From an uncultured Opitutia bacterium (GTDB taxonomy: Bacteria; Verrucomicrobiota; Verrucomicrobiia; Opitutales; Opitutaceae): a stretch of 47,236 nt of DNA. Of this stretch, positions 17,843-27,225 are shown in pieces (position 1 is the first letter of the stretch; each line of letters starts with the position of its first letter). The DNA lies in assembly GCA_903825285.1 (NCBI GenBank), contig CAIJZY010000022.1, positions 1-47,236 on the forward strand, read 5' to 3'. The notes under the pieces were generated by a model that searched no databases, had not been told where the DNA came from, and was given only the letters and a program-made list of their open reading frames with translations. The position numbers and the translations under genes are program-made.

Positions 17843-18864
17843 CCCGACCAGCGGCCCGCGCCGAGGCGCAGGTTGAAAAACGCGTCACCGACGCGCAGCC
17901 AGTCCCCGCCAAACACAACCCGCAGCGGCAGCGCCCGCCAGTAGGCGCGCCCGCGCCGCGCCGGCCGGCGCGGGAAGTCGAACCCCGGCCGCCGCGCCGC
18001 GATCTCGGCTCGCGCCCGCTCCAGCGCCCGCCAGTATGGCCCGTAGAGTGCGCGACGCAGCCGGCCGGGCATGACGCCGTAGTCCAGCTGTCCTGACTGC
18101 CACCACCACGTGCCCCAAACCGGCCGGAAACGCGCGTAGTGGAACAGCACCACCGGCGCGTCGTCCACCCGCACCACCCCGTCCGCCGCGCATTCGTACC
18201 GCCGGCCCGCCCAGTTCCACGGCGCGAGGTTCACGCCCGCGTCAGGCAGCACCAGCAGCCGCCCGCCCAGCCGCTCCGGCCAGACGTCGAGGTATTTCTG
18301 GTCGGCGTACCGGCCGGGCTCGATCCGGTCGTGGCACCACGCGAGACACTCCTCGCGCCAGGTGTCGAGGCAACCGCGGCCAGCATCATCGTTCGCAAAC
18401 ACGAGCAAACCGACGTTGAAGTGCCCGTGCTGCTCATAGTGACGCAGCCACGAGGGAAACCGGTGGGCCGTGATGAGCACGCTCGCCTTGGCCTCATCCA
18501 GCGCCGCAAAGATGCCAGCCGGGCTCGCCAGAAAAAACATGTCCGCATCGAGGTACGTGAGGCGCTCGATCGCGGGTTGCGCGCGGAGCAGCCAGCGCGG
18601 CCAGCACGGCGAGAGCGTGAAGTAGTACTCGACCTGCGTGCGGTCCGCCTTCGCGGCCGCCAGGCCGGGATCGTCCGCCTCGAGCTCCGCCAGCGGCACC
18701 ACGCGCAGCCCGGGCCCGCCGATCTCGCGCAGCACGGCGGCGGTCTCGTCGTCCAGCGCCAGCACCCACAGCACGGCGGCCGGGTCGTGCGCCGCGAGCG
18801 AGCGCGCGAGCGCCAGGCCCGGGATCAGGAAACCGCGGTCGAAGTAGGTGCAGTAGTGATTCAT
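17800..18864 (-). CDS. Putative glycosyltransferase (nucleotide-diphospho-sugar transferase fold)
   Basis: A 354-residue protein starting MNHYCTYFDRGFLIPGLALA, the usual opening of GT8-like or nucleotide-diphospho-sugar transferases. The middle has ERLTYLDADMFFLASPAGIF, with DAD as the probable metal-binding DxD. Later it has HGHFNVGLLVFANDD and YADQKYLDVWPERL. Asp and His in APWNWAGRRYE and VVLFHYARFRP are probably part of the active site. The sugar is unknown. Its ATG shares the stop codon of the FkbM gene (TGATG), so it is the last member of the minus-strand chain. Confidence 0.8.
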   Translation of the reverse strand: MNHYCTYFDRGFLIPGLALARSLAAHDPAAVLWVLALDDETAAVLREIGGPGLRVVPLAELEADDPGLAAAKADRTQVEYYFTLSPCWPRWLLRAQPAIERLTYLDADMFFLASPAGIFAALDEAKASVLITAHRFPSWLRHYEQHGHFNVGLLVFANDDAGRGCLDTWREECLAWCHDRIEPGRYADQKYLDVWPERLGGRLLVLPDAGVNLAPWNWAGRRYECAADGVVRVDDAPVVLFHYARFRPVWGTWWWQSGQLDYGVMPGRLRRALYGPYWRALERARAEIAARRPGFDFPRRPARRGRAYWRALPLRVVFGGDWLRVGDAFFNLRLGAGRWSGQVLTKLRTIRLRR

Positions 18865-19823
18865 CACGTGACAACGCGCCGCAGGCGCCGCGCGAGCGCC
18901 GCCGGCAGGCCGCGGAACATTGCCCACCGCAGGCTCCGCGCGCTCGCGGCGCCGAGTTCGGCAAACAGCGCGCCGCCAAACCGCCGGGCGCCCGCGTCCG
19001 CGACGGTCAGCGCCTGGCCGGGTTGGTCCGCGATCGTCGCGAACACCCAGCCGAGCAGGTAATCGCGGCGCCCGAGCGCCGCGGGCTCGCCGCCGAACTC
19101 GCGGAGAAAGCGGACGTTCACCCAGGCCGGCGCCGTCGGCGCGAGCCGCCGCGCCCAGGCCGCGCCGCGCGCGCCGAGTCGCGCCGCCAGCAGCTCGGGC
19201 CGGCCCCGCGGCGTGCGCCCGACCTCCAGCCCGGCCAGCCAGAACGGCTCCGCGGCCATCGTCGCGAGCACGTCGCCCAGCTTGTCCTCGCCCTCGTAGG
19301 CATCCATCAGCCCGGGCTCGAACTCCGCCGCCAGCAAACGCTCGCGCCATGCCGCCGGCAGGCTCCGGTACAGCCGCGCATCCAGCCCCTGCGTGTCGCA
19401 CTTGAGCCAGTCCACGCGCTCGATGCCCTGTGCCGTAAGCGCGGCAGCGATCGTGGTGGCCGGAAACTCCGTCGTGGCCGTCACCGCGAACTGGTCCGCG
19501 AACGCCCAGTCGGCGAGCGCTGTGGCGTTCGGCCGCAGGGTGCTGGAGCACTGGGGGGAACGGGTGAGGTGCAGCGCCTGCCGCCCGCCGGCGGGAGTGT
19601 CCGGCACGGCGAGGCCGGGGCAGAAGATCCAGCGGGCAAACCGCCGCGGGGCCGCGCCCAGCGGGGCGGTCTCGCGCGGATCGGGCTCGAAGCCGATACC
19701 GATCGCATGACGCGCAAGCCGCCGCCAGGCCGGCGGCAGCCCGCCGGCCGCGCCGACGTCCACGAGCACCGGCGGGGCGGCGCGCAGCTCGGGCTCGGCC
19801 AGGACCCGGTCAATCCAGTTCAT
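18864..19823 (-). CDS. FkbM-like SAM-dependent methyltransferase
   Basis: A 319-residue methyltransferase resembling the FkbM family, which O-methylates sugars or lipids. The SAM-binding segment is PPVLVDVGAAGGLPPAWRRL, followed by GIGFEPDPRETAPLG with an acidic residue at the end of strand 2. The later strand DWLKCDTQGLDARLYRSL is typical of FkbM (the WLKxDTQG stretch). Overlaps of 4 bp at both ends (ATGA at 19823 with the upstream gene; TGATG at 18864) place it firmly in the flippase-led operon, so its probable role is decorating the surface glycan. Confidence 0.82.
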   Translation of the reverse strand: MNWIDRVLAEPELRAAPPVLVDVGAAGGLPPAWRRLARHAIGIGFEPDPRETAPLGAAPRRFARWIFCPGLAVPDTPAGGRQALHLTRSPQCSSTLRPNATALADWAFADQFAVTATTEFPATTIAAALTAQGIERVDWLKCDTQGLDARLYRSLPAAWRERLLAAEFEPGLMDAYEGEDKLGDVLATMAAEPFWLAGLEVGRTPRGRPELLAARLGARGAAWARRLAPTAPAWVNVRFLREFGGEPAALGRRDYLLGWVFATIADQPGQALTVADAGARRFGGALFAELGAASARSLRWAMFRGLPAALARRLRRVVT

Positions 19824-20638
19824 CGCGCCCCCTTCCGTCGCCACAGCAGCCCGGTCGAGGCGTAGCGACGCCGGTCGACCGGCCAGACCGCCTCCGCGGC
19901 AAATTCGTGCACGAGTTCATACCGGCCTTCAAACCGCGCCAGGAACTTTTCGCGATTGAAAAACCAGACCGGGTAGCTCGCGGAATAGATCTCGGGCGGC
20001 ACGCGCTGCACCGCGATCCGGTCGGGCGCCCGCTCGTGCAGGGGCAGGTTGTTGAGCAGGATCCAGGGGAAACCATGCGCCTGCCACGCGGCCAGCTCGG
20101 CCGCCGGGTCCGGCAGGTACTGAAGCGCCGTCGAGGCGAGCACCACGTCGTGGGGCCCCGCGGCCTCCGCCGCCGCCACGCTCGGAAAAAATCGCAGCGG
20201 CGTGCCCGCCGCGAACTCCGGCCCGGCCGCGACGAATGCCGGCTGCTCGACCACGTCCCACGCGAGTCCGGGGAACGCCGCCAGCTCCCGGCGGTGCCGC
20301 CAGTAGGTGGTGCCGAGCGCGCCGCCAAAATCGAGCACGCGCAGCGGCCCGCCTCCCGCCGCCAGGCGCAGTGCTTCCAGCAGGCCGGGCTCCGGCGCCG
20401 GCTCGGCAAAGGTCACCCCGTCGCGCTCGTAGGCCGCCGCTCCATCCTGCACCGCGCGGGTCGCCGCCGCCACGCGCGCCACGATGGCCGCGTCGTCATA
20501 GCCGCCGCTCGCGGCCCGCGCCGCGGCCCACGTCGGGTAGTCGCCCTCAAACCAGCGCCAGCCGAACCACGTCCGCGCGAGCGCGCGCAGCGGGGCGGGC
20601 ACGACGGCCTTGGCGGCCCTGCGCCACGCGCCGCTCAT
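19820..20638 (-). CDS. Methyltransferase, TIGR04325 family-like
   Basis: A 272-residue protein that resembles the TIGR04325 putative methyltransferases found in surface polysaccharide loci. It has an N-terminal region with WFEGDYPTWAAARAASGGYD, then RVLDFGGALGTTYWRHRREL as the SAM-binding glycine loop. VVLASTALQYLPDPAAELAA is the usual post-motif with aromatic and acidic residues, followed by WILLNNLPLHERAPDRIAVQ. It is joined by ATGA overlaps to the glycosyltransferase upstream and the FkbM gene downstream. The methyl acceptor is unknown. Confidence 0.82.
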   Translation of the reverse strand: MSGAWRRAAKAVVPAPLRALARTWFGWRWFEGDYPTWAAARAASGGYDDAAIVARVAAATRAVQDGAAAYERDGVTFAEPAPEPGLLEALRLAAGGGPLRVLDFGGALGTTYWRHRRELAAFPGLAWDVVEQPAFVAAGPEFAAGTPLRFFPSVAAAEAAGPHDVVLASTALQYLPDPAAELAAWQAHGFPWILLNNLPLHERAPDRIAVQRVPPEIYSASYPVWFFNREKFLARFEGRYELVHEFAAEAVWPVDRRRYASTGLLWRRKGAR

Positions 20639-21528
20639 GCGTCCCCCCGCCGGAGCGCGCCGGCCACGCGCCGGGCGAGCCGCGCCCACCACGGGCGCGG
20701 CGGATAGGCCGCGGCCCAGAGACGGCGGCAGTCGGGATGCTCCACCAGCTCCGGCCAGACAGCGGGCGGCGGTGGCGCCACGTCCAATGGCGGGTTGCGC
20801 CACTCGTCCGCGCCGGCCGCGTGCGTCGCGCCGGCGTCGAATCCGATGTGCTCGACCAGGCTCCGCGGCGGCCGCAGGCAGAGCCCGCCGGCCGCGAGGT
20901 GATGGTACAGCCAGCGCACCGCCCAGATGTTCTTGCGGGCCTCGACCCGCGCCATTGCCGGAAGGTCGGAGCCGTACGCGTCGGGTGCCACGCCGCGCGC
21001 CGCGGCCGCTTCCATTCGCTCCACGGCATTGGTCCCGGCCACGCCGCGCCAGCTGCGCGCCCAGGTGCCCCACCCCCAGCATTCCGCGCGACCGTCGAAG
21101 TACGGCGCCCCACCCAGCCCCGCGGGCGTCACCCGCGGATGCGTCCACGCCGTCACGCTCAGCACGCGCGGGTCGTCCGCGTAGCGCGCCAGCGCCGAAC
21201 TGAGCCACGCATAGGCGCCCGGGACGGCCACAAGGTCGTCCTCCCACACGATGAAGGCGTCGTGCCGGGCCGCGACCTCGCTGATCCCCGCGACGACGTT
21301 GCGGCCGAGGCCCAGGTTGACGGGCCGCTCGGTCAGCTGCATGTCGCACCAGTCAACCGCCCGCAGCAGGGCACGGGTCTCGGCCACGGCCGCGGCGTCG
21401 GCGGCGCCCCGGGCGCCGTCGGCGAACGCGAGCACGCGCGGCACATGGTTGGCGCGCAGCGCGGCCAGCGTGCGCGCCAGGTGGGCGGGCCGCGCGAAGG
21501 CGAAGAGCACGACGGGGGGAGGGTTCAC
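20635..21528 (-). CDS. Putative glycosyltransferase (GNT-I-like)
   Basis: A 297-residue protein beginning VNPPPVVLFAFARPAHLART, the opening of a GT-A glycosyltransferase. ERPVNLGLGRNVVAGISEVA and FIVWEDDLVAVPGAYAWLS give an EDD metal-binding motif as in the GNT-I-type family. The segment AECWGWGTWARSWRGV is also shared with bacterial glycosyltransferases of polysaccharide loci. The start is a GTG at 21528 that overlaps the flippase stop by 4 bp (GTGA); a longer frame upstream would lie inside the flippase gene. Confidence 0.78.
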   Translation of the reverse strand: MNPPPVVLFAFARPAHLARTLAALRANHVPRVLAFADGARGAADAAAVAETRALLRAVDWCDMQLTERPVNLGLGRNVVAGISEVAARHDAFIVWEDDLVAVPGAYAWLSSALARYADDPRVLSVTAWTHPRVTPAGLGGAPYFDGRAECWGWGTWARSWRGVAGTNAVERMEAAAARGVAPDAYGSDLPAMARVEARKNIWAVRWLYHHLAAGGLCLRPPRSLVEHIGFDAGATHAAGADEWRNPPLDVAPPPPAVWPELVEHPDCRRLWAAAYPPRPWWARLARRVAGALRRGDA

Positions 21529-22850
21529 GGCCGGCGAAGGTGGCGCCACCCGAGCACCGGCACGAGCAGCGCGCGCGTCTGCATCCAGCCGGTCTCGCGG
21601 ACCGCGGCGAGCCCAAACGACGACAGCCACGAGGCCAGGGCCTGGGAGACGACGGTCGCGGCGGCGGCGCCGAGCGGGCCCCAGCGCGGGATGACGAGGA
21701 AGTTGAGCCCGATGTTAAGGGCGGCGCCGGCGAGGGTGGCGGCGAGGTAGAAGCGCTGCAGGCCCTCGTTGACCAGCCACTGGCCGCGCGCGACGCCGAG
21801 GAACACGAACACGCTGGACCAGATGTGCACGGCGACGATCGGCCCCGCGGCGGCAAAGGCCTCGCCGTAGGCCGCGCGCACGATCACGCCGGCGGCGAGC
21901 GCGAGGGGAATGGAGAGCGCGTAGGCCACGGCGGCGTTGAGGTCGTAGTAGTGCTGGAGGCGCGCGCGGTAGTCGGCGGCGCCGCGCGCGCGGGCGCGCC
22001 ACAGCGCCGGGAGCAGGCTTGAGGCCAGCGCGAGCGGGAGGAAGTACCAGATCTCCGTCAGCCGGCTCGCCGCCGAGTAGATGCCCACCGCGGCCGGGCC
22101 GGCGAGGTGCCGCAGCATGACCTCGTCGATCTTCATGTACACGACGACGGCGAGCCCGGCGAACATGAGCGGCCACGCCTCGGCCGCGAGCCGGCGCATC
22201 ACGGCGGGCTGGGCGGCGCGCCAGGCGAAGCGCAGGCCGGCGCCGCGCGCCAGCAGCGCGATCCCGGCCGCGGCCAGCGCCGCCTCCAGCACCACCACGC
22301 CGGCGAAGGCCGCCAGCGGCGCGTCGGTGCGCACGAGATAGATCCGCAGCGCCGCGCCCGCGGCCAGCGCCACCGTCTGCGCCACCACCGAGCGCTTGGC
22401 CTGCAGGTGCGTCTGCAGCCACAGGTCCGGCACGAGCAGCGCGGGCGAGAAGAGCGTCAGGCCGAGGATGACCAGCAGGCGCGGTTCCTCCCCCGACCCG
22501 AGCCGGCCGGCAAGGCCGAGCGCAGCCAGGACGCCGAAGGCCGCAAGCCCGGCGAACAGCCGCAGCACGGCGCTGCTGGCGAGGAGCCCGGCCGTGTCGG
22601 CCGGAGCGGCCAGCAGGTCGCGTTTCACCACGGCGTCGAGGCCGAGGGCGGCGACGCCGCCGGCGAGGGTGACGATCGCCGTGCAGTAGCTCAGCTCGCC
22701 CAGCCGGGACGGGCCGAGGTGGCGCGCGACGATGAAGCCGACGACCACCCCGAGGAGGAAGCGCACGGCGCGCTCGGCGAGGAGCCACCCGAGGTTCGTC
22801 GCGGCGCGCTGAAAACCCGGCTTTGCCAAGACGTCGGCCAGCTGCTGCAT
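21525..22850 (-). CDS. Polysaccharide flippase (Wzx-like, MOP superfamily)
   Basis: A 441-residue membrane protein with about twelve to fourteen hydrophobic segments, matching the O-antigen flippase family that moves lipid-linked oligosaccharide across the inner membrane. Typical pieces are GVVVGFIVARHLGPSRLGEL near the N-terminus, LVVYMKIDEVMLRHLAGPAA in the middle and IYSAASRLTEIWYFLPLALA after it. The ATG at 22850 is 10 bp from the divergent ATG at 22861, so the promoters of both genes must lie within the opposite coding regions. It leads a five-gene minus-strand chain with 4-bp overlaps. Confidence 0.9.
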   Translation of the reverse strand: MQQLADVLAKPGFQRAATNLGWLLAERAVRFLLGVVVGFIVARHLGPSRLGELSYCTAIVTLAGGVAALGLDAVVKRDLLAAPADTAGLLASSAVLRLFAGLAAFGVLAALGLAGRLGSGEEPRLLVILGLTLFSPALLVPDLWLQTHLQAKRSVVAQTVALAAGAALRIYLVRTDAPLAAFAGVVVLEAALAAAGIALLARGAGLRFAWRAAQPAVMRRLAAEAWPLMFAGLAVVVYMKIDEVMLRHLAGPAAVGIYSAASRLTEIWYFLPLALASSLLPALWRARARGAADYRARLQHYYDLNAAVAYALSIPLALAAGVIVRAAYGEAFAAAGPIVAVHIWSSVFVFLGVARGQWLVNEGLQRFYLAATLAGAALNIGLNFLVIPRWGPLGAAAATVVSQALASWLSSFGLAAVRETGWMQTRALLVPVLGWRHLRRP

Positions 22851-22860
22851 TCGGGGCACG

Positions 22861-24672
22861 ATGAGTTCCGCCCCCAGCCCGGTCAAGGCCGCCACCGTCG
22901 CGGCGCTCGAGCTCATCCTGCTCACCGCGGCCGTCTGGCTGCTGCGGGGCTACGTGTGGCCCACGCTGAGCAACGTCGAGGTCGCCACGCTGCAGGCCCG
23001 CCTCGACCCGCGGCTGTTCGCGTCCGACTTCGCCGTGCAGGAGGCACTGCGGTTCTCGCCCCGCTTCTACTACAACGAGCTGATCCTGCTGCCGGCGCGG
23101 GCCGGGGTGCCGCTGGCCTGGGCCTTCGCGGGGTGGCACCTCGTGGCGCTCGCCGTGATCCTCGGCGCGGTCCGCGCGCTCGGCCGCGCCGCGGGGCTCG
23201 GCGCGTTCGCCACCGCGGCGCTGGGCGCGTGGCTGCTGACCGTCGGCATCGGCACGCTCGGCGGCGTCTATTTCTACACGCACGCGCCGGTCCCCGCCGT
23301 GTGGGCCGGGGCCGCGGTGCTGGCCGGGGCGGCCGCCGCCGCGCGGGGCCGGACCGCCGCCGCATTCGCGTGGTGCGGCGCCGCGGCGCTGCTGCAGTTC
23401 CTCGTGGGCTTCTACGCCGGACTGCTGGCGCTCCCGCTGCTGCTCCGCGCATCCAACCGGACGCGGCTCGCGGCCCTGGCCTGGTGGGGGCTCGGGCTGG
23501 CGCTGGTCTATTTGCCGATGCGGTGGGTGGACGGCACTGGTCCAGCGCTGATGGACAATGCCAACTTCGTAGCGATCTACGCGCAGCTGCGCCTGCCGCA
23601 CCATCTCGTGCCGTCCGCCTGGGGCTGGGCCGTGTGGGTGCAGGCGGCGGCATTCTATGGCGGCGCAGCCTGGTACCTGGGGCGCACTTCCGGGGAGCGT
23701 CTACCGAGCGAACGGCGGCTCCTCGGCCTGACCCTCGCGTTCACCGCCGCCGCCCTCGCGCTGAACTACCTCTTTGTCGAGCTGCACCCACTCGCGCTCG
23801 TGGCCAAGCTCCAGCCCGGCCGCATCACCCCGCTCGCGCAGGGCGTGGTGCTCGGGCTGCTGGGGACCCGCGTGGAGGCGCGCGCGGCGCGACGCGACTG
23901 GCTGGGCGCCGTCCTCCTCGTGCTCATCCCCTGGACCCTGTTTCCCGGCTTCCTGCTGGCGCTCGCGGCCGTGCTGGTGCCGCCGCGCGACGCGCCGGCT
24001 GGATCCATGTGGCGGACCTGGCTGCTCGCGCTCGCGGTGCTGCTGGCGTTCCAGCCGTTCGATGCATCGCTCGCGACGCGCGGGCTGCGCTACGGGCTGT
24101 GGGCGGCGCTCGTCGCGGTGCCGCTCGTCGCGGCCTGGCTCCGCCGCCGGCCGGAACTGCTCGCCCTTGCGGCCGCGGCCGCCGTGGTGATCGCGGCGGT
24201 CGCCGTGCGGGCGGCGGCGCGCCCGGACTGGCCGCCGTTCCTCGCGGCGCGGTTTGCCCCCGACGCCCGGCCGACCGACGCACCGGGGCGGCTCGGGGCG
24301 CGGTTTGGCGGGCAGGCGCCGGCGGATGCGCTCGTGCTCGTGCCGCCCGCGGGCGAAACTTGGACCTTCAAGCTCTATGCGCGGCGGGCGACGGTCGTGG
24401 ACGACAAGAATTCGCCGTTCACCGACCGCGGTTTGCGCGAGTGGAAGGCGCGCATGGACGCCGTGCTCGGAGCGCCGCTCGAGCGCATCATTGATCCCGT
24501 GGCGGCCTGGGCCGGACGGTCGCCGGCGGCGCTGCAGGCCGTCGGCGCGCATTATGGCGCGCGCTACGTGCTGACCCGGGACGAGTGGCATCCGACGTTG
24601 CCAGGACGACGGATCGACCGCGATTCGGGGTGGAGCCTGTGGGAGCTGGCCGGCACCGGGGGCCGGGAGTGA
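22861..24672 (+). CDS. Large polytopic membrane protein (DUF6798-like, GT-C-like)
   Basis: A 603-residue protein with about ten hydrophobic segments and a C-terminal soluble part of roughly 130 residues. Segments such as FSPRFYYNELILLPARAGVP, LRLPHHLVPSAWGW, LQPGRITPLAQGVVLGLL and PFTDRGLREWKARMDA recall DUF6798-type membrane proteins, which look like polyprenyl-sugar-using GT-C enzymes but are uncharacterised. I cannot identify a catalytic residue with confidence. It lies in the glycan locus, divergent from the flippase, and is followed by a GT2 gene that could supply a polyprenyl-phosphate sugar. The family call is from memory and moderate. Confidence 0.7.
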   Translation: MSSAPSPVKAATVAALELILLTAAVWLLRGYVWPTLSNVEVATLQARLDPRLFASDFAVQEALRFSPRFYYNELILLPARAGVPLAWAFAGWHLVALAVILGAVRALGRAAGLGAFATAALGAWLLTVGIGTLGGVYFYTHAPVPAVWAGAAVLAGAAAAARGRTAAAFAWCGAAALLQFLVGFYAGLLALPLLLRASNRTRLAALAWWGLGLALVYLPMRWVDGTGPALMDNANFVAIYAQLRLPHHLVPSAWGWAVWVQAAAFYGGAAWYLGRTSGERLPSERRLLGLTLAFTAAALALNYLFVELHPLALVAKLQPGRITPLAQGVVLGLLGTRVEARAARRDWLGAVLLVLIPWTLFPGFLLALAAVLVPPRDAPAGSMWRTWLLALAVLLAFQPFDASLATRGLRYGLWAALVAVPLVAAWLRRRPELLALAAAAAVVIAAVAVRAAARPDWPPFLAARFAPDARPTDAPGRLGARFGGQAPADALVLVPPAGETWTFKLYARRATVVDDKNSPFTDRGLREWKARMDAVLGAPLERIIDPVAAWAGRSPAALQAVGAHYGARYVLTRDEWHPTLPGRRIDRDSGWSLWELAGTGGRE

Positions 24673-24748
24673 CCACCGGCGGGGGACCGGTTGAACCTTG
24701 CTTCTTGTCACTGGGCGCGGAGCGCGGCTACCGTGCCTCCCTGTCGGC

Positions 24749-25438
24749 ATGAAGCTCTCCATCGTCATCCCCTGCTACAATGAAGCCAAGACCATCCGCG
24801 CCATCGTTGACCGCGTCCGCCAGGCGCCGGTGGCCGACAAGGAGATCATCATCGTGGACGACTGCTCGCGCGACGGCACCCGCGACCTGCTCCGCACGCA
24901 GATCGCGCCCCTGGTCGACCGGGTGATCTACCACGAGGTGAACTGCGGCAAGGGCGCGGCGCTGCGCACGGGCTTCGCGGCGGCGACGGGCGACGCGGTG
25001 ATCGTGCAGGACGCGGACCTCGAGTACGACCCGCAGGAGTACCCGCGGCTGCTCAAGCCGATCCTCGACGGCAAGGCCGACGTCGTCTTCGGCTCGCGCT
25101 TCATGGGCGCCGAGGCGCACCGCGTGGTCTATTTCTGGCACATGGTGGGCAACAAGTTTCTCACGCTGCTCTCGAACATGTTCACCGGGATCAACCTCAC
25201 GGACATGGAGACCTGCTACAAGGTGTTCCGCCGCGACGTGCTGGCCAAGATCACGATCGAGGAGGACCGCTTCGGCTTCGAGCCGGAGATCACCGCGAAG
25301 GTGGCCAAGCTCGACTGCGTCATCTACGAGGTCGGCATCAGCTACTACGGCCGCACCTACGCCGAGGGCAAAAAGATCGGCTGGCGCGACGGCTTCCGCG
25401 CGCTCTGGGCGATCGTGAAGTACAATGTGTTCCGCTAG
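24749..25438 (+). CDS. GT2 glycosyltransferase, dolichol-phosphate-sugar-synthase-like
   Basis: A 229-residue GT2 protein: [20 protein letters not shown] at the N-terminus, [33 protein letters not shown] and [19 protein letters not shown] with the DAD metal motif, as in DPM1-type enzymes making polyprenyl-phosphate mannose or glucose. A later stretch, [20 protein letters not shown], is also a hallmark. No C-terminal membrane segments are present, unlike the paralogue at 27226. The ATG at 24749 begins directly with the first strand. Confidence 0.93.
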   Translation: MKLSIVIPCYNEAKTIRAIVDRVRQAPVADKEIIIVDDCSRDGTRDLLRTQIAPLVDRVIYHEVNCGKGAALRTGFAAATGDAVIVQDADLEYDPQEYPRLLKPILDGKADVVFGSRFMGAEAHRVVYFWHMVGNKFLTLLSNMFTGINLTDMETCYKVFRRDVLAKITIEEDRFGFEPEITAKVAKLDCVIYEVGISYYGRTYAEGKKIGWRDGFRALWAIVKYNVFR

Positions 25439-25511
25439 CACCCGCTAGCCCGGCGCCGCGCCTCATCCGCCAGTTGTTCCTTTCTCCCCGCGTTCCGGCG
25501 GTTTCCCTCCC

Positions 25512-27221
25512 TTGATCCCGGTCCTCCTCGTGTTCCTGCTCGTGACCTTCGGCCTCGCGTGGCCGCTGGCGTCGCGGCTGGCGCTCGACCCGGCTGAAAA
25601 ACTCGGCGCGACCGTGGCCCTGTCCCTGCTCGGCGCCTACCTCGGGTCCTTCGCGCTGTACTTGCTCAAGCTGCCGTCGGCGGCCTACTGGCTGCTGCCG
25701 CTGCTCGGCGCCGCGGGCCTGCTGGCGGGCCGGCGCACGCTGGCCGCGATGCTGGCCGACGCCGACGCACGCGGGCTCCTCGCGGGCTGGGGACTGCTCG
25801 CGGCCTGGTGCCTCGTCTGGCTCGCGACGATTGTCTCGTACTCCGGCGGCGGCTGGACGGGAGACTGGTACGAGCACTGGGAGCGCGCGCGCAATTTCGC
25901 CGAGCACTGGCCGACGGACGCCCGCTTCCTCGGCTACGCCGAAATGCCGGCGCGGCCGCCGCTCGCCAACCTCGTCACCGCCGGCCTGCTCGGCCCCCTC
26001 GGCCTCACCTTCCCCCGCTACCAGCTGCTCACCACGCTGCTCAACACGCTCGCGTTTTTCCCCGCCGCCCTGCTCGCGCGGCGGTTCCGCGCGGCGGCCG
26101 GCGCGGTGCCGGGCGCGGCCGCGACCGCCGCCGTGCTGGCGGTGCTGCTCATGCTCAACCCCTCGTTCGTCCAGAACGCGACCTTCGCGTGGACGAAGCT
26201 GATCGCCGCGGGGTTCGTGCTCAGCGGCCTGTATTTCTTTCTCCGCGCGCATGATGCCGACGCCCCCGCCGCGGCCGGCCCGCTCTGCGTGGCCAGCCTG
26301 GCCGCGGGACTGCTCGCGCACTACTCCGCGGGCCCCTACGTCGTGCTGCTCGCCGCGGCCTGGCTCTGGCGCGGACGCGCGGCGGCGGACCGCCGGACCT
26401 GGATGCGGCGGACCGCGCAACTTGCCCTGCTCGGCGGGCTGATCCTCGCCACCTGGTTCGGGTGGTCCATCGCGGTCTACGGCGCGCACTCGACCTTCCT
26501 GGCCAACACCACCGTGACGGCCGCCGAGGCCTACCGCGGCAGCCCGCTGGGCAAGATGGTCCTGAACCTCCGCGACACCCTCGTGCCGCACTTCCTGCGC
26601 TCGATGGACGACCCGCTGATCGCGCAGACCAATCCGTGGGGCCATGTGCGCGACTGGTGCTTCCAGCTCTATCAGGTGAACCTGTTCTTCCTGTTCGGCA
26701 GCGTGGCGTGGCTGGTCCTCATCCGGGAACTCGTCCGCGGCGCCCGGCAGGCCCCGGCCGGCGTCCGCCGGTTCTGGCTGTTTTTTGCCGGCGGCGCGGT
26801 CGCGCTCGGCGTGGCGGTGCACGGCGCCCGCGACCAATGGGGCCTGGCGCACATCTGCCTGGAGGCGCTGCTCCTCGCCGGGCTGGCCTACCTCGCGGCG
26901 CAGTGGCCCCGGCTGGGCCGCGGCTGGCGCGGGCTGCTGGCAGCGGGGGCGGCGCTGGACCTCGGGCTGGGGATCGGGCTGCAGTTTGCCACGCAGTCCG
27001 GCGTGCTCGACCGCTGGCTCGCGCCCGGCCGGCCGCTGCTGGACGAGATGCACACCTACTCGGATTCCACCTTCATGAACTTTGCCGGCAAGGTGGTCCA
27101 TCAGCTCCAGTTCCTGGCCGACGTCCTACGGCCCGCGCCCGCGCTTGTGCTCGCGCTTCTGGGCGTCATCCTCATGTTTGCCCTGACCCGGGCGCGCCCC
27201 TTCGGCGCCCCTTCCGACTGA
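25512..27221 (+). CDS. Polytopic membrane protein, probable GT-C glycosyltransferase
   Basis: A 569-residue protein with about a dozen hydrophobic segments. After an N-terminal membrane pair, a loop holds GGGWTGDWYEHWERARNFAE, with acidic residues where GT-C enzymes keep catalytic Asp/Glu. GYAEMPARPPLANLVTAGL resembles GT39/ArnT-like polyprenyl-sugar transferases. It is followed by a GT2 polyprenyl-phosphate sugar synthase gene 4 bp after the stop, so the two probably act together: one charges the lipid with sugar, the other transfers it in the periplasm. The start is TTG, as no upstream ATG is available. Donor and acceptor are unknown. Confidence 0.78.
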   Translation: MIPVLLVFLLVTFGLAWPLASRLALDPAEKLGATVALSLLGAYLGSFALYLLKLPSAAYWLLPLLGAAGLLAGRRTLAAMLADADARGLLAGWGLLAAWCLVWLATIVSYSGGGWTGDWYEHWERARNFAEHWPTDARFLGYAEMPARPPLANLVTAGLLGPLGLTFPRYQLLTTLLNTLAFFPAALLARRFRAAAGAVPGAAATAAVLAVLLMLNPSFVQNATFAWTKLIAAGFVLSGLYFFLRAHDADAPAAAGPLCVASLAAGLLAHYSAGPYVVLLAAAWLWRGRAAADRRTWMRRTAQLALLGGLILATWFGWSIAVYGAHSTFLANTTVTAAEAYRGSPLGKMVLNLRDTLVPHFLRSMDDPLIAQTNPWGHVRDWCFQLYQVNLFFLFGSVAWLVLIRELVRGARQAPAGVRRFWLFFAGGAVALGVAVHGARDQWGLAHICLEALLLAGLAYLAAQWPRLGRGWRGLLAAGAALDLGLGIGLQFATQSGVLDRWLAPGRPLLDEMHTYSDSTFMNFAGKVVHQLQFLADVLRPAPALVLALLGVILMFALTRARPFGAPSD

Positions 27222-27225
27222 ACCC

